DNA from: Maratus speciosus
Lineage: Eukaryota; Arthropoda; Arachnida; Araneae; Salticidae
Assembly: GCA_963932465.1 (NCBI GenBank)
Contig: OZ010800.1
Location: 97,483,307 to 97,547,306, forward strand
DNA length: 64,000 bases
Direction of reading: 5' to 3'
Part shown: one piece after another, positions 34,151 through 46,906 of the stretch
How the letters are laid out: every line of letters begins with the position of its first letter
How positions within the stretch are numbered: position 1 is the first letter of the stretch
Position numbers and translations under genes: made by a program
Notes under the pieces: generated by a model
What the model was told of the DNA's origin: nothing
Databases searched by the model: none
Seen by the model: only the letters and a program-made list of their open reading frames with translations

Positions 34151-35660
34151 ACATTCCAGTTAAGACCAAGGACCGTCTAGGGTTGCGCAGGGCCGGTCCA
34201 GGGCAAATTAAATTTCTGGTGTGCCATGTTTTTCACACCCTAATTTTCTCACCTTCGCAGTGCGTAATTTTAAAGTTGAGTCTTGAACTCTTCTTTTTTG
34301 ACCAACACTCACATATATTTATTGGGGCCTTAGGCCCCTTTTTAAGCATTTCCCCAATTTTTGCACATTTCTTTTAAATTATATTCTAATGATCCCTTAA
34401 AAATAGTCTGATTCACTAACTTTTTTTTTCTAACATCATCTTATGTTCTCCAGCTATTACATGAACGATAAAAAAAATATTTCCGACTTCAAATACCACC
34501 AATTTTGAATATAAATCGTCTTCGCCCTTGGTGCATATTCTTTAAAAATTATCCGAATTCCTTTCAATTTTTTTACCATATTTCTAGCGTCCTCATATTA
34601 CATTAAAAACTACTAAAAGGTGTATTTATACCAAACTACATGCCACTTAAATCCCTTCCTCCTTGATGACCGGTACAAGGCCCCTTGAACAGGGGTGTAG
34701 TCGTAAAAAAAACAGAGGGTAAACGCTCTAAGCAGAGGATATACGCTCAAGCCAGAGCGTTTACCCTGGAGTGTATATATTATAGGTTTCTTGAGAAACA
34801 GAGGGTATACGGTGTTCCTTAAAAAAATCCAGAAGTTATACGGCGTATACCCCCGTATACCCTCCACCACATCCCTGCCCTTGAAGCTTTTGCACAATAA
34901 TTATTAATAAATCGCCCCTCTTAATCCGATCTTCATTTTTGGAATAATTTTTTTCCATTAATTTATTCTCCACTTTCTATATTCCAGTTAAAATCCTGCG
35001 GCACCTTATTGCCCTGTATGGCCCAATCCGGAGCCACTTGAGCTTTTTGTCTGCTATGCATTTTAAAACCCTAATTGTCTCACCTTCCTATTGCATAATT
35101 TTAAAATTGAGTCTTCGACTCTTCCACCTAGACCAACACCCTCATATTTTTATTGGAGCTATAGGGACCTTTTAAGCATTCTTTTAAGCATTGACCCCAT
35201 TTTTGCGTATTTTTTTTAACATATTATTCTAATGAATATTTCATACCCTATGATTAATTTAGCCTAATTGAAGATCTAAAACGCTAAGTTCTAAAACATT
35301 TAAACATGTTTTCATGTTAGGGCCCTGCTCTCAGCAATCAGTTAGGCCCTTTTCGGCCCCCTGTTATAGCTCCCTTAAAAATGGTCCAATTCACGAACTT
35401 TTTTTCTCTAACAACTTTTTAAGTTCTCCAGAACGACAAAACACATGAACGACAAAAAAAATTTGTAGACTTCATCTACTACCAATTTTGAATATTAATC
35501 GTCTTCTTGGGGCCTTTGTTGCAGCTTCTTTAAAAACTATTCTATTCTATTGCAATTTTCATTAACAGAGTTTTACCGTCTTCCAGCTACTTAAAAGCTC
35601 CTCAAAAATTTTCTTATACTCAATTACATTCCAGTTAAGACCCTGTCTCCCAGGGCCCGG
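34151..35660. repeat. Variant part of the second satellite, larger unit
   Basis: A longer unit with AATTTTAAAGTTGAGTCTT, GACCAACACTCACATAT, CCTTAGGCCCCTTTTTAAGC and ATGAACGATAAAAAAAATAT appears at about 34240-34620 and again at about 35070-35600, joined by ordinary monomer sequence. Reverse complements of the same segments lie at 41.0-41.7 kb and 47.7-48.1 kb. It is split by the hAT-type MITE at 34690. The frames at 34183-34377 and 34613-34897 are not genes. Confidence 0.85.
34690..34877. mobile_element. hAT-type MITE, 8-bp target duplication
   Basis: Starts CAGGGGTGTAGTCG and ends with the inverse of CAGGGATGTGGTGG. Both sides carry the perfect 8-bp repeat CCCTTGAA (34682-34689 and 34878-34885), which is part of the satellite monomer (CCCCTTGAAGTTTT). 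CAGGG termini with 8-bp target duplications are the mark of hAT transposons. The interior has repeated AGAGGGTA(T/A)ACG motifs in both orientations, likely to fold. It has no coding region. Confidence 0.9.
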
Positions 35661-35982
35661 CCTTTCTTTATACCTCAGCTACCACATTTTTCTAACATTA
35701 ATCTCCTTTTTTCAGCATCAACTTACGTCTACTCACTACAGACGTAAATTAAAAATCGCGTTACTTTAAAGGTAACTTTAAATACGGGATTTCATCCGTT
35801 TATTAAATATCGTGTTAATGCTAACCGTAATTCATGAAATTTACAAGGTGAGGAGGCATCTTTCACCGCTTTGATACGCGTTATTTTCTCGGGTTTAAGG
35901 GCCAATTTAACGGGATTTGCTGCCTGCAACTTAGATTACAATTCATCTAGTGATTGAGAAAAATTTTCGTTCCTAAAAATAT
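35661..35982. other. Unassigned sequence left of the tRNA-like relic
   Basis: Somewhat less AT-rich than average (ACGGGATTTCATCCGTTT, CAAGGTGAGGAGGCATC). If the neighbouring relic is a SINE head, this could be its body. No gene seen. Confidence 0.35.
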
Positions 35983-36060
35983 GTCCAAGCCGGATCTGAA
36001 CTCGGGTAGAAAAAATTGAATTCCCGCATTCTGCCGACCATGCTACAGAACCGCTTGCCA
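35983..36060 (-). other. tRNA-like relic (SINE head or tRNA pseudogene)
   Basis: The minus strand carries TAGCATGGTCGGCAGAATGC (box A-like, 36033-36045) and GAGTTCAGATCCGG (box B-like, 35990-36003), with CGGGAATTC between, in the order and spacing of a tRNA. The acceptor stem is poor. A tRNA-derived SINE head is the most likely reading. Confidence 0.45.
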
Positions 36061-36444
36061 AAAAATGAAATTTATTCGATTATAATCTGATAGCAAAAAC
36101 TGTAGCTTAAACTTTACGATTTATATTCTCAAGTCCCCCTGGGGGTTTGCACTTTATGGCGGTCATATATTTACAAACTAACTATACTCTATAGATACAT
36201 AAATGGTGATCGCAGTCGGTGACACCAACCTCGGGACCTCCCCTTGTTAGATTTTTAAAAAAATATATTGCATTCTTCGTTAGTGTTTAAATATTAAATT
36301 TCTCTTAAATAAATATTATAAATAATCATATATGTATTTTATCCGAAAGTAAACATTTTTTAAATGTTGCATATTTTATGTGTACAAAACTTCATAAAAC
36401 TGTAGAAATGAAAATTTCTAAATTGTGTTAAAGCTTTGAAATAT
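36061..36444. other. Unique sequence left of the minisatellite, no gene seen
   Basis: Contains CAAGTCCCCCTGGGGG (inverted pair) at about 36131 and a GC-richer patch at about 36210-36245. It ends with TGAAATAT at 36437-36444, repeated after the second minisatellite at 60721-60728. Confidence 0.4.
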
Positions 36445-36893
36445 GGGTCTATGTCATTTAGCCGACATGTCATTTAGCAGACAGTATTTAGCCGACAGGA
36501 CGTTTAGCCGACAAGTACATTTAGCCGACAGGACAATTATCCGACAGCGACAATTAGTCGACAAGGCAGACAGCCGACAGAGACAATTTACCGACAAGAC
36601 AATTAGCCAAACGGGCAATTAGTCGACATGGAAAATTAGCCGACAGGACGGTTAGCCGACTGGACAATTAACCAACAAGACATTTAGCGGACAGGAGGGT
36701 TAGCCGACATGACTTTTAGACGACCAGACAATTAGCCGACAGGTCAATTAGCCTGCATTACGTTTAGCCGACAAGACAATTAGCCGACATGTCAATTAGT
36801 GGACAGGACAATTACCGATAGGACATTTAGCCGGCAATTTAATTAGTCGACACGATATTTAGCCGACACATACATTTTGCCGAAAGCATTTAT
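36445..36893 (+). repeat. AGCCGACA minisatellite, plus orientation
   Basis: About 24 units of 16-19 bp built on GGACAATTAGCCGACA, with variants such as CATTTAGCAGACAG, CGTTTAGCCGACAAGTA and AATTAGTCGACATGG. The left edge (about 36455-36530) has the same order of variants as the right edge of the inverted array at 60372-60720. It has no spacers of unique sequence and no cas-like neighbours, so it is not a CRISPR array. Confidence 0.9.
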
Positions 36894-37334
36894 AAGATAC
36901 GCTGATATGGGTTGGTGTTATACCAACAATGTCAATCTCAATAACTCGTCACCATCATAATTCAGCTTTTTCAATGTTTCAGGGATTTTGTTTGTGATAT
37001 GCACTTTCGTCACCTTCATTAAGTATTTTTTTTTCAATTTACAGTTATTCTGTAAAGCTTTTCTATAAAACCTTAATAATTCACCTCCCTCCGTTATATT
37101 CTTTTGTTCATTCGAACATAATTATTCACTTATAAACATAAGCCTTAGGCTCTCAATAGCTCATTACACCCATTAATCAGGGATTTTAGGAAAAAAAAAT
37201 TGAAATAATTTATTTTAATTAAACATTAAACCTTAATAACTCGTCATTCTCTTAAATTGCCATTATATTTTACAAATACAGTTATTATATTTGTATCATA
37301 TTCTAAAACTTCGATAACTCGGGAAGGCCGCTCT
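36894..37334. other. AT-rich sequence, no gene seen
   Basis: Short repeats of CCTTAATAACTCGTCA-type phrases (about 36950, 37070, 37230) hint at an old repeat; nothing codes. Confidence 0.4.
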
Positions 37335-38245
37335 AACAAATTTTTAAAAAAGTAACGTTTTTGACAATAAATATTGTTTGAAGTGCGGTTTTTTGACGGA
37401 TCACTCCGATAAATATTATTTATTAAATACAAGAATTTAAAAGAGGGGGTTCGTGAATTCATAGTGTATTCAGGGGGCGAAAGAGTGGACCCGAAAGGGG
37501 AATTTTCAACATTCAACTTTCAATTTTCAATTTTCTCTTTTAACTTTTCAATTTTCAGCTTTCAATTTTCAATTTTTTCGTTCCTATCATGTGATACATC
37601 ATCGGAAAGCCCTCTTTCATATTATGAATATTTCTCAACCCCTCCCCCCCCAATTTAGCCCCTCAGGGGGCCCTTTTCGAACTTTTTTGAAAGGTAGCGT
37701 TTTCATCATTTTAGACAGGATTTTTTTACTGAGCCCTCTGATAATAATTATTTATAATATATAAAATTCCAAAGAGTTGGGGGAGTTATTGCGGAGGGCG
37801 CGATAGTGTTCCCCCAGGGAGAGAAGTCTCTAAATTTTTCAGACTAACTTTTTGAAATATGTGATATATGATTGGCAAACACTGTAACAATTTTTTTCAT
37901 ATTATACAATACACCTTCTGCGTCCCTACCCATCTTGCCACCCTGAACTTTTTTAACCTTTAGAAATAATACCTTTTTCGTCATTTTAGATCGGAATTAT
38001 TTTGCGTAGCCCTGCGATAAATATTATTTATAATATAGGTAAAATTCAAAAAGAGAGGGAGGGTGTATTACCGGGGGTGCGATAGTTGCTTCTCCGGAGG
38101 AAACACTTTTCTAACTTTTGCCGTCACCCCTCATGTGATATATCAATGGAAAGTACTGTGACAACTATTTCATATTATACTCCTCCCACGTCCCGAAGAG
38201 CACTTTTTGAACTTTTTTGAAATCGTAGCGTTTTTATCATCTTAG
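37335..38245. repeat. Three-copy tandem repeat, ~255-345 bp units
   Basis: Each unit has a GTAGCGTTTTCATCATTTTAG-like start (about 37350, 37686, 37963, 38217), GATAAATATTATTTATAATAT, a GGGGG..GCGAAAG/GCGATAG segment and a CATGTGATATATCA..GGAAAG block followed by TTTCATATTAT. The first unit contains a low-complexity expansion of TTCAATTTTC at about 37510-37580. The frames at 37244-37516 and 37464-37658 are not genes. Confidence 0.75.
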
Positions 38246-38505
38246 ATCAGATTTTTTTTTAAAACGATTAAAGAATAACTTCCTCATTTAAGTTTTTCTG
38301 TCAATTTCTAGGATTTTTTTCTTTTTTACCCTTTTTATCTTGAATTCGACTGAACATTTCATTTAAATCTTTATTTCGTTTGATGGTCCTATTCCAATCG
38401 CATTTGTTTAAAAAATATATGCTTAATTAACTGGTATTAGATCATGGCAAATGTAAAAGATTTGCAAGGCCGCTCAATCAGACAATTGCAGGTATTTTTC
38501 TTTAA

Positions 38506-39027
38506 CCCTTTATGTACTCAATTATGAGCTCATGAAAATTTTATCTTTTAAAGCATTTTTTCATGAATTTTATAAATTGCATTAGAAGATTTACGTAATA
38601 ATTTAATAAATTTTAGAAGGATTTTAGAAGGATTGAAAAATATAGAAGGATTAATTAAATTTGAATTTATAGGGATTTTGTTCAATATTTAAAACCCCAC
38701 ACAAATCTTTTACTTTAAATATTTTGCTTAGTATTTTCTAGAATTAGGAAATGTGCAAATATAATTTTCTTACAATAGAAATATTTCCAAATTGAAAAAT
38801 TCAACCCCCACCCCCCACGCCAAGAAAGCTGAAAAGACGCAAAGGCAAAAGAAATCGTCATTTTAAAAATATTTTTGTTTTGTGTAACCTATAATTCTTT
38901 TGGAACAAGAAAAGTAATGTATCTAAAACATCCATTGTAAACTGTATTACAACTAATCTGTGTATTAAATGAATTTTATAACAGGTTACTTTAATGGTAC
39001 TTATAAGTACCGTCAGTAGATAAAGGG
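38506..39027. mobile_element. piggyBac-like MITE, TTAA flanks
   Basis: Termini CCCTTTATGTACT and (inverse) CCCTTTATCTACT differ at one base and are flanked by TTAA at 38502-38505 and 39028-39031. Ends starting CCC after TTAA are typical of piggyBac elements. It is 522 bp, AT-rich inside and has no transposase. Confidence 0.75.
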
Positions 39028-39031
39028 TTAA

Positions 39032-40854
39032 TTAAAGTGAAAGCTGCTATAATATTTGAACCATTTCTAACCTATGTTTTTAAGAATTTTTTTAGGATTA
39101 TGATACTTTACTGTGAAATATGAAAATACCCAATTTTTGGGTGTTTATTCGAGGTTTGGGTAAATAAATACCAGGATATATATTCAAAAAATAAATACCT
39201 ACCCACTGGGTATTTACCCTTCCCACATCAAGGAATGCGATATCTTCCAATTTGAGATTTCTTTCTCTTTTTCTTAACTTGATGCAAATTGTAGAGATTA
39301 TTAATATCTAAGCTTACTGTGAGATTCCCGTCAAGATATTAAATGCAACATTCGAAATACTTTCGTTTACTCTCATAACATTCAATAAGGATTTGATAAG
39401 TCTCTGGATTGAAGTCAGTATTCTCGTTCCATGTGAATTTATGTTCGGAAACCAGACTTCAAACTCTTTAAAAAAATGCTTTTCCACCACTGTTGAACAT
39501 ATTTTTAGTAGTTTGGGATTTATTTCTTTACTGCATGTGTTGAATTTCTTGAAAAAACGGTGTAAATGTTATGGCGGTCTACCCGCCGTTGTCCAGGACC
39601 CGTTATAATAACCTTAAATAAAACTCAATGCTCAACTTTTCTGATGCACAAAGAAAATAACTGTTGATTATTGAGTTATAATTTTAAAAATGTTTCAGTG
39701 TTTCGAATGTATATCTGAAAAGAAAGTTATGCATTATTATGAAAGTTATGCAAGAAAATGGCAAACCAGGGATTGACGTTTGTGTTTTTAGAATGTCAAT
39801 TGCCGTTTTAAACATATATGACATATAATATTTCGGTGTCATCTGTAATATTTCCCCATTCTTTTTATATTTCTGAAAGTCAGTACATAAATTACGTTTA
39901 TAAAATTTTTATTTGGGGCATGGGTACAAGACCTTTAGTTTCAGCACTGGTTTTCCGGATCTGACTTGAGGAAATTTTTGACTGATAGTAAATTTTACTT
40001 TATATAATAAAAAAATAGCAGTTTTACTATCAAGAACATTCTTTTATTGTAAGAGATAAATTTTTAGCTACAATGTAAGACATGGAAATCTTCTAACCCA
40101 TTTCAATTTTATTTTTCCTGATACTCAAGAAAGTTTCAGTCTCGGCTTCAATGGCCTTATTGCACGCATGATTTGAGGTTTTTTCAAAGAATCTCAACAA
40201 TTTGTTTTTAAAATTCATTTTGGTTTATTTATATATCTATTTTTCTCTCTAATTTGCTTTTTACATTCATCCGAAAACAAACTATAAGGATTTATTATTT
40301 ATGTTATTTATTTGTGTTGATTTACTATTTGTAAAACGTTTGCAGTAAAATTTTACGTTTTATAAAAGAAAATTTTAAATACAAAATAATTTTTTTCATT
40401 GAAAATTTTTCATATAAATGTTCGCTTGTCTGCTTTTTTACTCCCTAACTTGTCATGCAGTGTAAAGTAAGCTAAACTAAACCAGATTATTTTTTGAAAA
40501 ATTTTAAGTGAACCTAGTTTTGGGAGCCCCAATGCCTTCCGCAGAACCTTGTGTGTTCCCAACAAACTCATTCCGAACGAATCTGGCACCTGGGTACACA
40601 GTATATAAAGCAGCATATATCGGAAGTGCTCCGCACGTATCGGAGACAACCAGAAACCCAGATGAATGAGAAAAACCTCGTAGTAATCAAGCCCACAGAA
40701 CCCGAAAAAAAAAATGCATCCTAAATGTTCGAAAATGTTGGTAACTGAAGTCTAAGATACACTTTCATAATACAGAAAGTTACTGAATTGTAATCTAAGT
40801 TAAATGAACCAAATCGCCTTGAAATTGGGCATTTAGAATCCGAGGAAAGAATGC
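39032..40854. other. AT-rich sequence, no gene seen
   Basis: Contains a small hairpin-like doublet of ACCCAATTTTTGGGTG and ACCCACTGGGTATTTACCC at 39129-39212. Open frames of 71 and 79 codons (39393-39608 plus, 40410-40649 minus) have no recognisable domain; the second has a slightly less AT-biased composition but no other support. Confidence 0.4.
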
Positions 40855-42017
40855 ACCATAAGCGGTGGAAGATAGCATGGCGCACAGAATGTTCAAGGCG
40901 TCATGGAACGGGGCGTAAGGGACCTTGGGGAACCATGATTTTAACTGGAATGTAGAAACCGGAGAAGATAGGAGGTAGGATTGGCATCTCTAAATGGAAA
41001 AAGTGTTCCAAAATGAAGATAGGATTAAGAGGGGGCAATTTATTAACAATTTATGGCACAAAAACTTCAAGGTGCCCTGAAACGGGCCCAAAGGCGTCAG
41101 AGCCTTAACTGGAATTTAGTTAGGTATAAAGATAATGTTAGTAGTTTTTAGAGTATCGAAGGATGCTAGAACTATGTTAAAGAAAATTGTAAGCGATTTG
41201 GATCAATTTTAAAGAAGCTGCATGAAGTAAAGAACCACAAGAAGGCGATTAATATTCAAAATTGGTGGCAGCTCAAGTCTGAGAATTTTTTTTGTCGTTC
41301 ATGTAGTACCTGAATGACTTAAGAACTTATTTAAAAAATATATAGCGAAACGGACCATTTTTAAAGGAGCTACAATAGTGGGCCAAAAAGTACCAACTGA
41401 TAGTTGATAGCAGGGCCCTAACATGCAAATGTGTTAAAATGTCTTAGCACTTAGCATTTCAGATCTTCAATTAGAGAAAATTAAGCGTATGGTATTGATT
41501 ATTCATTGGAATAATATTTTAAAGAAGTTCAAAAAAATGGTTAAAGGCTTAAAAAAAGGCCCTAGGCCCCACCAAAAAATATGACGGTGTTGGTTCGAGG
41601 AGAAGAGTCCGAGATTCAACTTTAAAATTATGCACTGAGAAAGTGATAATATTAGGGGTTGAAAAATGCAGGGTTCACTAAAAGTTCAATAGGTCCCGTA
41701 CTCAGCCATACGGGATCTAGGGATCCCAGTGTTATAACTGGAATGTAGAAACAGGAGCGGAAAAAGGATCCCAAAAATGAAGATTGGATTAAAAGGAAGC
41801 AATTATTATCAATTTAAGGACGCAACATACTTGAGGGGGCCCTGTTCCGAATCCCAAGGGTCAAACCTCTTAAATGGAATGTAGTTATAAAGATATTTTT
41901 AATAGTTCTTAAAATACCGGAGAACGCTAGAACTATGTTAAAGAAAATTACAAGCGATTCCGAACATTTTTAAGGAAGCTGCACCAAGGACCCTAAGTAG
42001 GCGACTAATATTAAAAA
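40855..42017 (-). repeat. Second satellite, inverted copies, left of copia
   Basis: Reverse complement of the 32.2-35.7 kb repeat: CTTAACTGGAATGTAGAAA, GATTGGATTAAAAGGAAGC, CAATTTATTAACAATTTA, then AAACTTCAAGG and GGGCCC-type ends, plus the longer variant (ACGACAAAAAAAATT-type segment at about 41290). It is interrupted at 42018 by the copia insertion and continues at 47688. Confidence 0.88.
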
Positions 42018-42789
42018 TGAAAGAAAAATCGTAATATATATTTGCTCGGGAGCGCTATGCGCTTTTCTATCTAATCATGATGAATATTTTATCAAATAAT
42101 GTTTGAAACTTTATTTTCATACTAATAAATTAGGTGAGAAAGTATCGCTTACCTTTTAAATTCTTCTGCTCATTCTTATATCAACCTTATGTGTCTTCGC
42201 GGTAGCTCAAGACTTCACAGAATTTATTAAAGAATAAATAATCCTTTGCTATTATCCAGGGTGACGTTACACATATTATGGCTTTAAGATTTGTATATTA
42301 TGTTGTGTATTTTTTTTTTTTGTACTGCACTAAAGTAAGATATTAAGAAATATTAATAAGTATTTTAAACATTTTAGAGCTCAACAACACAGATCCTTTC
42401 AATCTGGATTACATTACACAACTACATAAGAAAAAATAGAACATATAAAATATGTGTGTAAATAATGGGTTTTTAGAGTCATAAATTGTTATTTAGTTTA
42501 ATGTCTTTTAGTTCATAATAAAGTTTATTTATATTTGGAATAAAAACTTCACTTAAACATTAGTTACTATACTCTTAATTGAAATGTCTTTGTAAAGTTT
42601 TTCTGAATTGAAAGTTACATGTTTATTTATATGATTTGTTGGAGCTAATCAGAAAGTAATATTTCTTTAAAATGATTTGGAAATTGTGAGGAGTTGACGG
42701 TTATTGATATTTGCAAACACAGGACGTAATAATAATTACTTGAGGAGATTTATGATTTCTTTTCTCTAAAGAGAATAATATTTCTAATA
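42018..42789 (-). repeat. copia 3' LTR
   Basis: About 772 bp, read TATTAGAA (probably once TGTTAGAA) to CTTTCA on the minus strand, matching 46907-47687 along its length. Shared landmarks include TTTGCTCGGGAGCGCTATGC and TCAACAACACAGATCC. Adjacent to its inner edge lies the polypurine tract at 42790-42800. Confidence 0.88.
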
Positions 42790-42800
42790 TTCCCCTTTAA
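42790..42800 (-). promoter_or_regulatory. copia polypurine tract
   Basis: On the minus strand TTAAAGGGGAA directly precedes the 3' LTR, the expected position of the plus-strand DNA primer. Confidence 0.75.
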
Positions 42801-42879
42801 GATCTTCATAGGGATAATTTAATAATTTCATGGTCATTCTGTGACTTTCTGATTCAGGTTTTGGCACTGGTTTTGTTAA

Positions 42880-45800
42880 TGCATCCGCGATGATATACTT
42901 AGATGGACAGTACTTCAACTCGATTATGCCATCTTCTTTGAGTTGTTTGATGGCATGGCAGCGAATATCTATATGGTTAGTTTTCTTTCAAAACTTATCA
43001 TTTTCAATCATTTTGATGCAACTTTGATTACTTTCATATAAATGAGGTTTTTCTGAGGTATGCCTAAATCTTCTAGGAGTTTCAATATCCAAATGACCTT
43101 GGCCTGCCTTGGCCAATATCAATATTCTTGGCCTGCACTGGCGGCTGTCACGAATTCAGCCTCAGCTGAAGAAAATGCAATGGAAGAATAAAGTCTTGTA
43201 TTCCACTGAATTGGACAATTACCTAACATGAATAAATTCTCGCTTGTTGACTTTTTTGTTTTATTATCGCCTGCCCAACCAGAGACCGCGTAAACTTCAA
43301 GAGTAGTTTCATTTTAATGCTTATAGTTAACTCTAATTCTTTAATGCAATTTAAATAGCGTGTTATTCTTTTGGCTGGATTCCAGTCTTTTACTCGCGGT
43401 CTTTTATTCCTTCTGCTTAAGATGTTAACCGCAGCAGAAATATCGGGTCTCGTCACAGTGGTACAGTAACGAACCTACCGCTTGTCTGTATTTATTGTTG
43501 TTGGGTAGTAAATTCTCATAATCTTCCAATCTATTAAATCCTGCTTCCATTGGTGTATTAATTGGTTTTGGGATTTCTAAATTGAATTTTTTTACTAACT
43601 CTTCAATTTTCGATTTTTGATTTAATGTATATCCGTTTTTTGTTTTGTTGATCTAAGTTCTTAAATATTGGCTTACTTCACCTAGATTTTTCAAATCATA
43701 TTTATTATTTAGACATTTTTTAATTTCTTCAGTTATCTCGTTTTTACTGTCAATCAAAATATCATCAACATAAACAATGATGTAGGTAGAATGTTCCTTT
43801 TATTTTCGAGTGAATAAACATGAGTTGTCAGTACCTTGTACAAAATTCATTTTCTTTATCGACTCTGCTATTTTTTTGTGCCAAGTTCTGGCTGCCTACT
43901 TAAGCCCATATATCGCTTTGTTTATTTTGCAAACTTTATTATCTAAATTTTGATCTATATAACCTTCCGGTTGTTTCATATATGCTTCTTCCTCCAATTC
44001 AAAGTGAACAAATGCTTTATTTACATCTGTATGGAGTACGTTTAAGTTATGATGTGCAACTGCTGCTAGGAATGCATGAATGTTGATATGTGAAACAACA
44101 GGCGCAAATGTTTCGTCTAATCTTCTCCATATTTTTGGCTAAAACTTTTAGCAACAATTATCACTTTATAGCTTTGTATGTTTCCTGAGTTGTCTAATTT
44201 TTTTCTTAAATAACAATTTTGATCCAATAACTCTTTTATTAAGAGGAGGATTGACTAATTTCCACGTTTTATTTTTCTTCAGTGAGATTATCACAGCTTG
44301 TGTGGCTTTGAGCCAATTTTCTTTTTCTAATAAATTATTCATTTCAGTTATATCTTTATAGTTTTTTGGCTCTATCGTGTCATTATTTTTCACGACGCAG
44401 ATGTAACTGTCGGGTGGGACCCCCTTGTTTGATCTTTCCGATCTCCTGAGTTCAGGAGTTGTTTGTTTGGACTCATTTGGTGTATTTTCTGAATCACTGA
44501 AATCTACTTCAAGTTAATTAGGGTTATCATCAAAGGTTCTGATTCTTTGTTTTTTTCTTTTAAGATATTTGTGCTGTTTTCTATAAATTTTACAGCTCTT
44601 GCAATTATAATTTCTTTATCTTTATTGTAAATACAATACATTTTGACCGATTGACATATCCGACGAAAATCCTTTGCCGGTCTCTATCATCTAATTTTCA
44701 TTTTCCTCTCTGATGTTTGTTTACATATACGAAAGCTTTACAGCCAAAGACTTGTAGATAGTGTAAATTTGGTTTACGTTTGAACCAAAGTTTGTACGGA
44801 GTCTTGCTAGTTGCTTTGGTTGTTAATCGTTTTGAATATGATTGGCGGTGTTTATTGCCTCTCCCCAAACCTATGTGGTAAACCAGCTTCAGAAAGCATA
44901 CTTCGAGTCATTTACAACAAAGATCTGTTTTACCTTTCAGCAAAGCCATTTTGGCTTGGGCAATATGGCACAGTGAGTTTATGTAAAATTCATTTCGCCC
45001 TCAAAAAACTTTCTGTTTCCATCACCCCCGTTAACTGATCTAATTTCTTATGAATATCTACTAAATTGATTGTTGACCATAACCACATAAACTTTTAATT
45101 TCCCGGCTACTTCATACTTATGTGACAACAAATATATTATAGTAAATCTTCAAAAATCACCGATGAATGCTAAAAAATAAGTTTTTCCACTTATTGTGGG
45201 TGTTCTTATCGGTCCACAGACATCTGTATATACCAGAGAGTACCTTGCTAGTTTTATTATCAGACGGCATTGGTATGGTTTATCAGTTGTTTTCGCTCGT
45301 ATAAAAGTTTCACAAAGTGATGCGTGATTACAATTGTTTATTTTAATGGCATCGGCTAATCATCTCTTTTATTGATTCATAATTACGATGACCAACCCTT
45401 CGGTCCCAAAGATCTGGGCATTCTTTGTTTTTACAATCGTAAGTGAGGTTTACATTATTTGTTGTTTTGTTTTCTAACAATTCTACTGCATATAGATTAT
45501 TTTTCTTTTTCGCTTCTAGATATATTTTCCCATTACGTGATATTTTGCATTTTGCATTTTCAAAAATTAACTTATAACCATTCTGTGTAGCTTTTCTAAC
45601 TGATATTAGATAAGATTCTAAATCCGGAACATATAGAATATTCATGAAAACTATTGTATTTATACTTCCATTCGGTGTTTTTGTTTTAATTACTACTTCA
45701 CCAGATCCGTTTGAGCTTAGTGTATTTCCATTTCATATAACTACTATTGCTTTTTCAGTGTTATTAATTTTAGTGAAATCATCTTTATTATTCGCAATGT

Positions 45801-46731
45801 GGCTAGAGCTTCCAGAATCTACGATCCATGTTTGCTTTTCTGGCTTTTCAATTAAAAAAGCTGCATTTTTAATTTGATCTATATTTATTTGCAAGATATC
45901 ATTTGTTTCCCCTTCAACTTCGTGTTCCTTATTTTCTTTGTGATTATTTGGTTTTTCGTAGCAGAGTGATGATGTGTAATTTTTTGGTTTGAACCCTGGT
46001 TGTTTGTGCGTGGCTGTTCTTGTGTTCCTATTCTTAAGGTGCCAGCACTCTTTGTAGGTAGGTTTATTTAATTTAGATTAGGTACAATGCTTGTTTTCCT
46101 TTCTGTAATCATTAGGGAATTTTCTTTGTGTTTTACACGACTTTGCTGAATTTTCAGCTTGTTATGAATTTTCAGTTCTTTTATTGTATTCCTCTATCAA
46201 TTTATTTTTTATAAATTCATCCGTTAATTCATTTTTGTTTCGGGATTCAAGCGCTATTATGAGTGTATTATAGCTCGCGGGAAGAGAACAAAGAAGCAAA
46301 CTAGAAGTATGAGAGTTACGTATGTTTTCTCCATATGCGGAGAGTTTATCTACGATTTTGAAGATGTTTGTGATATGAGTTATTATGTTTCCCTTTTCCA
46401 CAAGCTTTGCTCCGTATAATTTTCTGAGTAAGTATAATTTGCTAGACAAATTTGATCGTTCATGAATACGTTTTAGTGTATTCTATGTTTCCTTTGCAGT
46501 GTTTAAATTTTTTATATCAATGATTTGGGAATCTTCAATACTTAAATTAATAACTGCACACGCTTTTCTATCTTTCTTCTGTAATTCAGTTGTCATAGGA
46601 TTTGGAGGTTCATCTTTTACAAATTCAAATAAATCTTACCTTATTAATAACATTTCCAAATTAAATTTCCACTTTGAGAAATTTCTTGAATTTAATTTTT
46701 CAAAAACGTGTATCTCTTTGATACTGGCCAT
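42880..46731 (-). pseudogene. copia gag-pol pseudogene
   Basis: Gag starts at ATG 46731 (MASIKEI), runs into an in-frame stop, and continues as a UBN2-type gag segment (46162-46449, with LYLLRKLYGAKL and LCSLPASYNTLI). 45343-45645 is the gag pre-integrase zinc-binding piece (LWDRRVGHRNYESIK, the usual LWHRRLGH motif with an altered histidine). About 44850-44990 carries the integrase end YCPSQNGFAER. 44166-44393 is the start of the reverse transcriptase (W.KATQAVIISLKKNKTWKLV). YVDDILI at about 43758-43785 is the catalytic loop. 43223-43456 holds TRPDISAAVNILSRR, and FSSAEAEF near 43165 marks RNase H. Frameshifts and stops separate these pieces; a zinc knuckle was not clearly found. Confidence 0.88.
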
Positions 46732-46906
46732 TTTTAATAATTTGTCTTTATTTTTTATTTTTAAAGTCTTAGTAACTTTTGTTTATTTATTACTAACTTT
46801 TGTTTTTATACCAGAATGACATTTAATTATTTGTTTATGAGCACGAAACTAAATGGTTTATTTTATCCATCAGATTAGAGACAGACCACCTAAGTCTCGT
46901 AATCAT

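Noticed and set aside
36445..36893. CRISPR-like regular repeat
   Set aside because: Units of 16-19 bp are contiguous, with no unique spacers and no cas genes, in a eukaryotic repeat context. It is a minisatellite.
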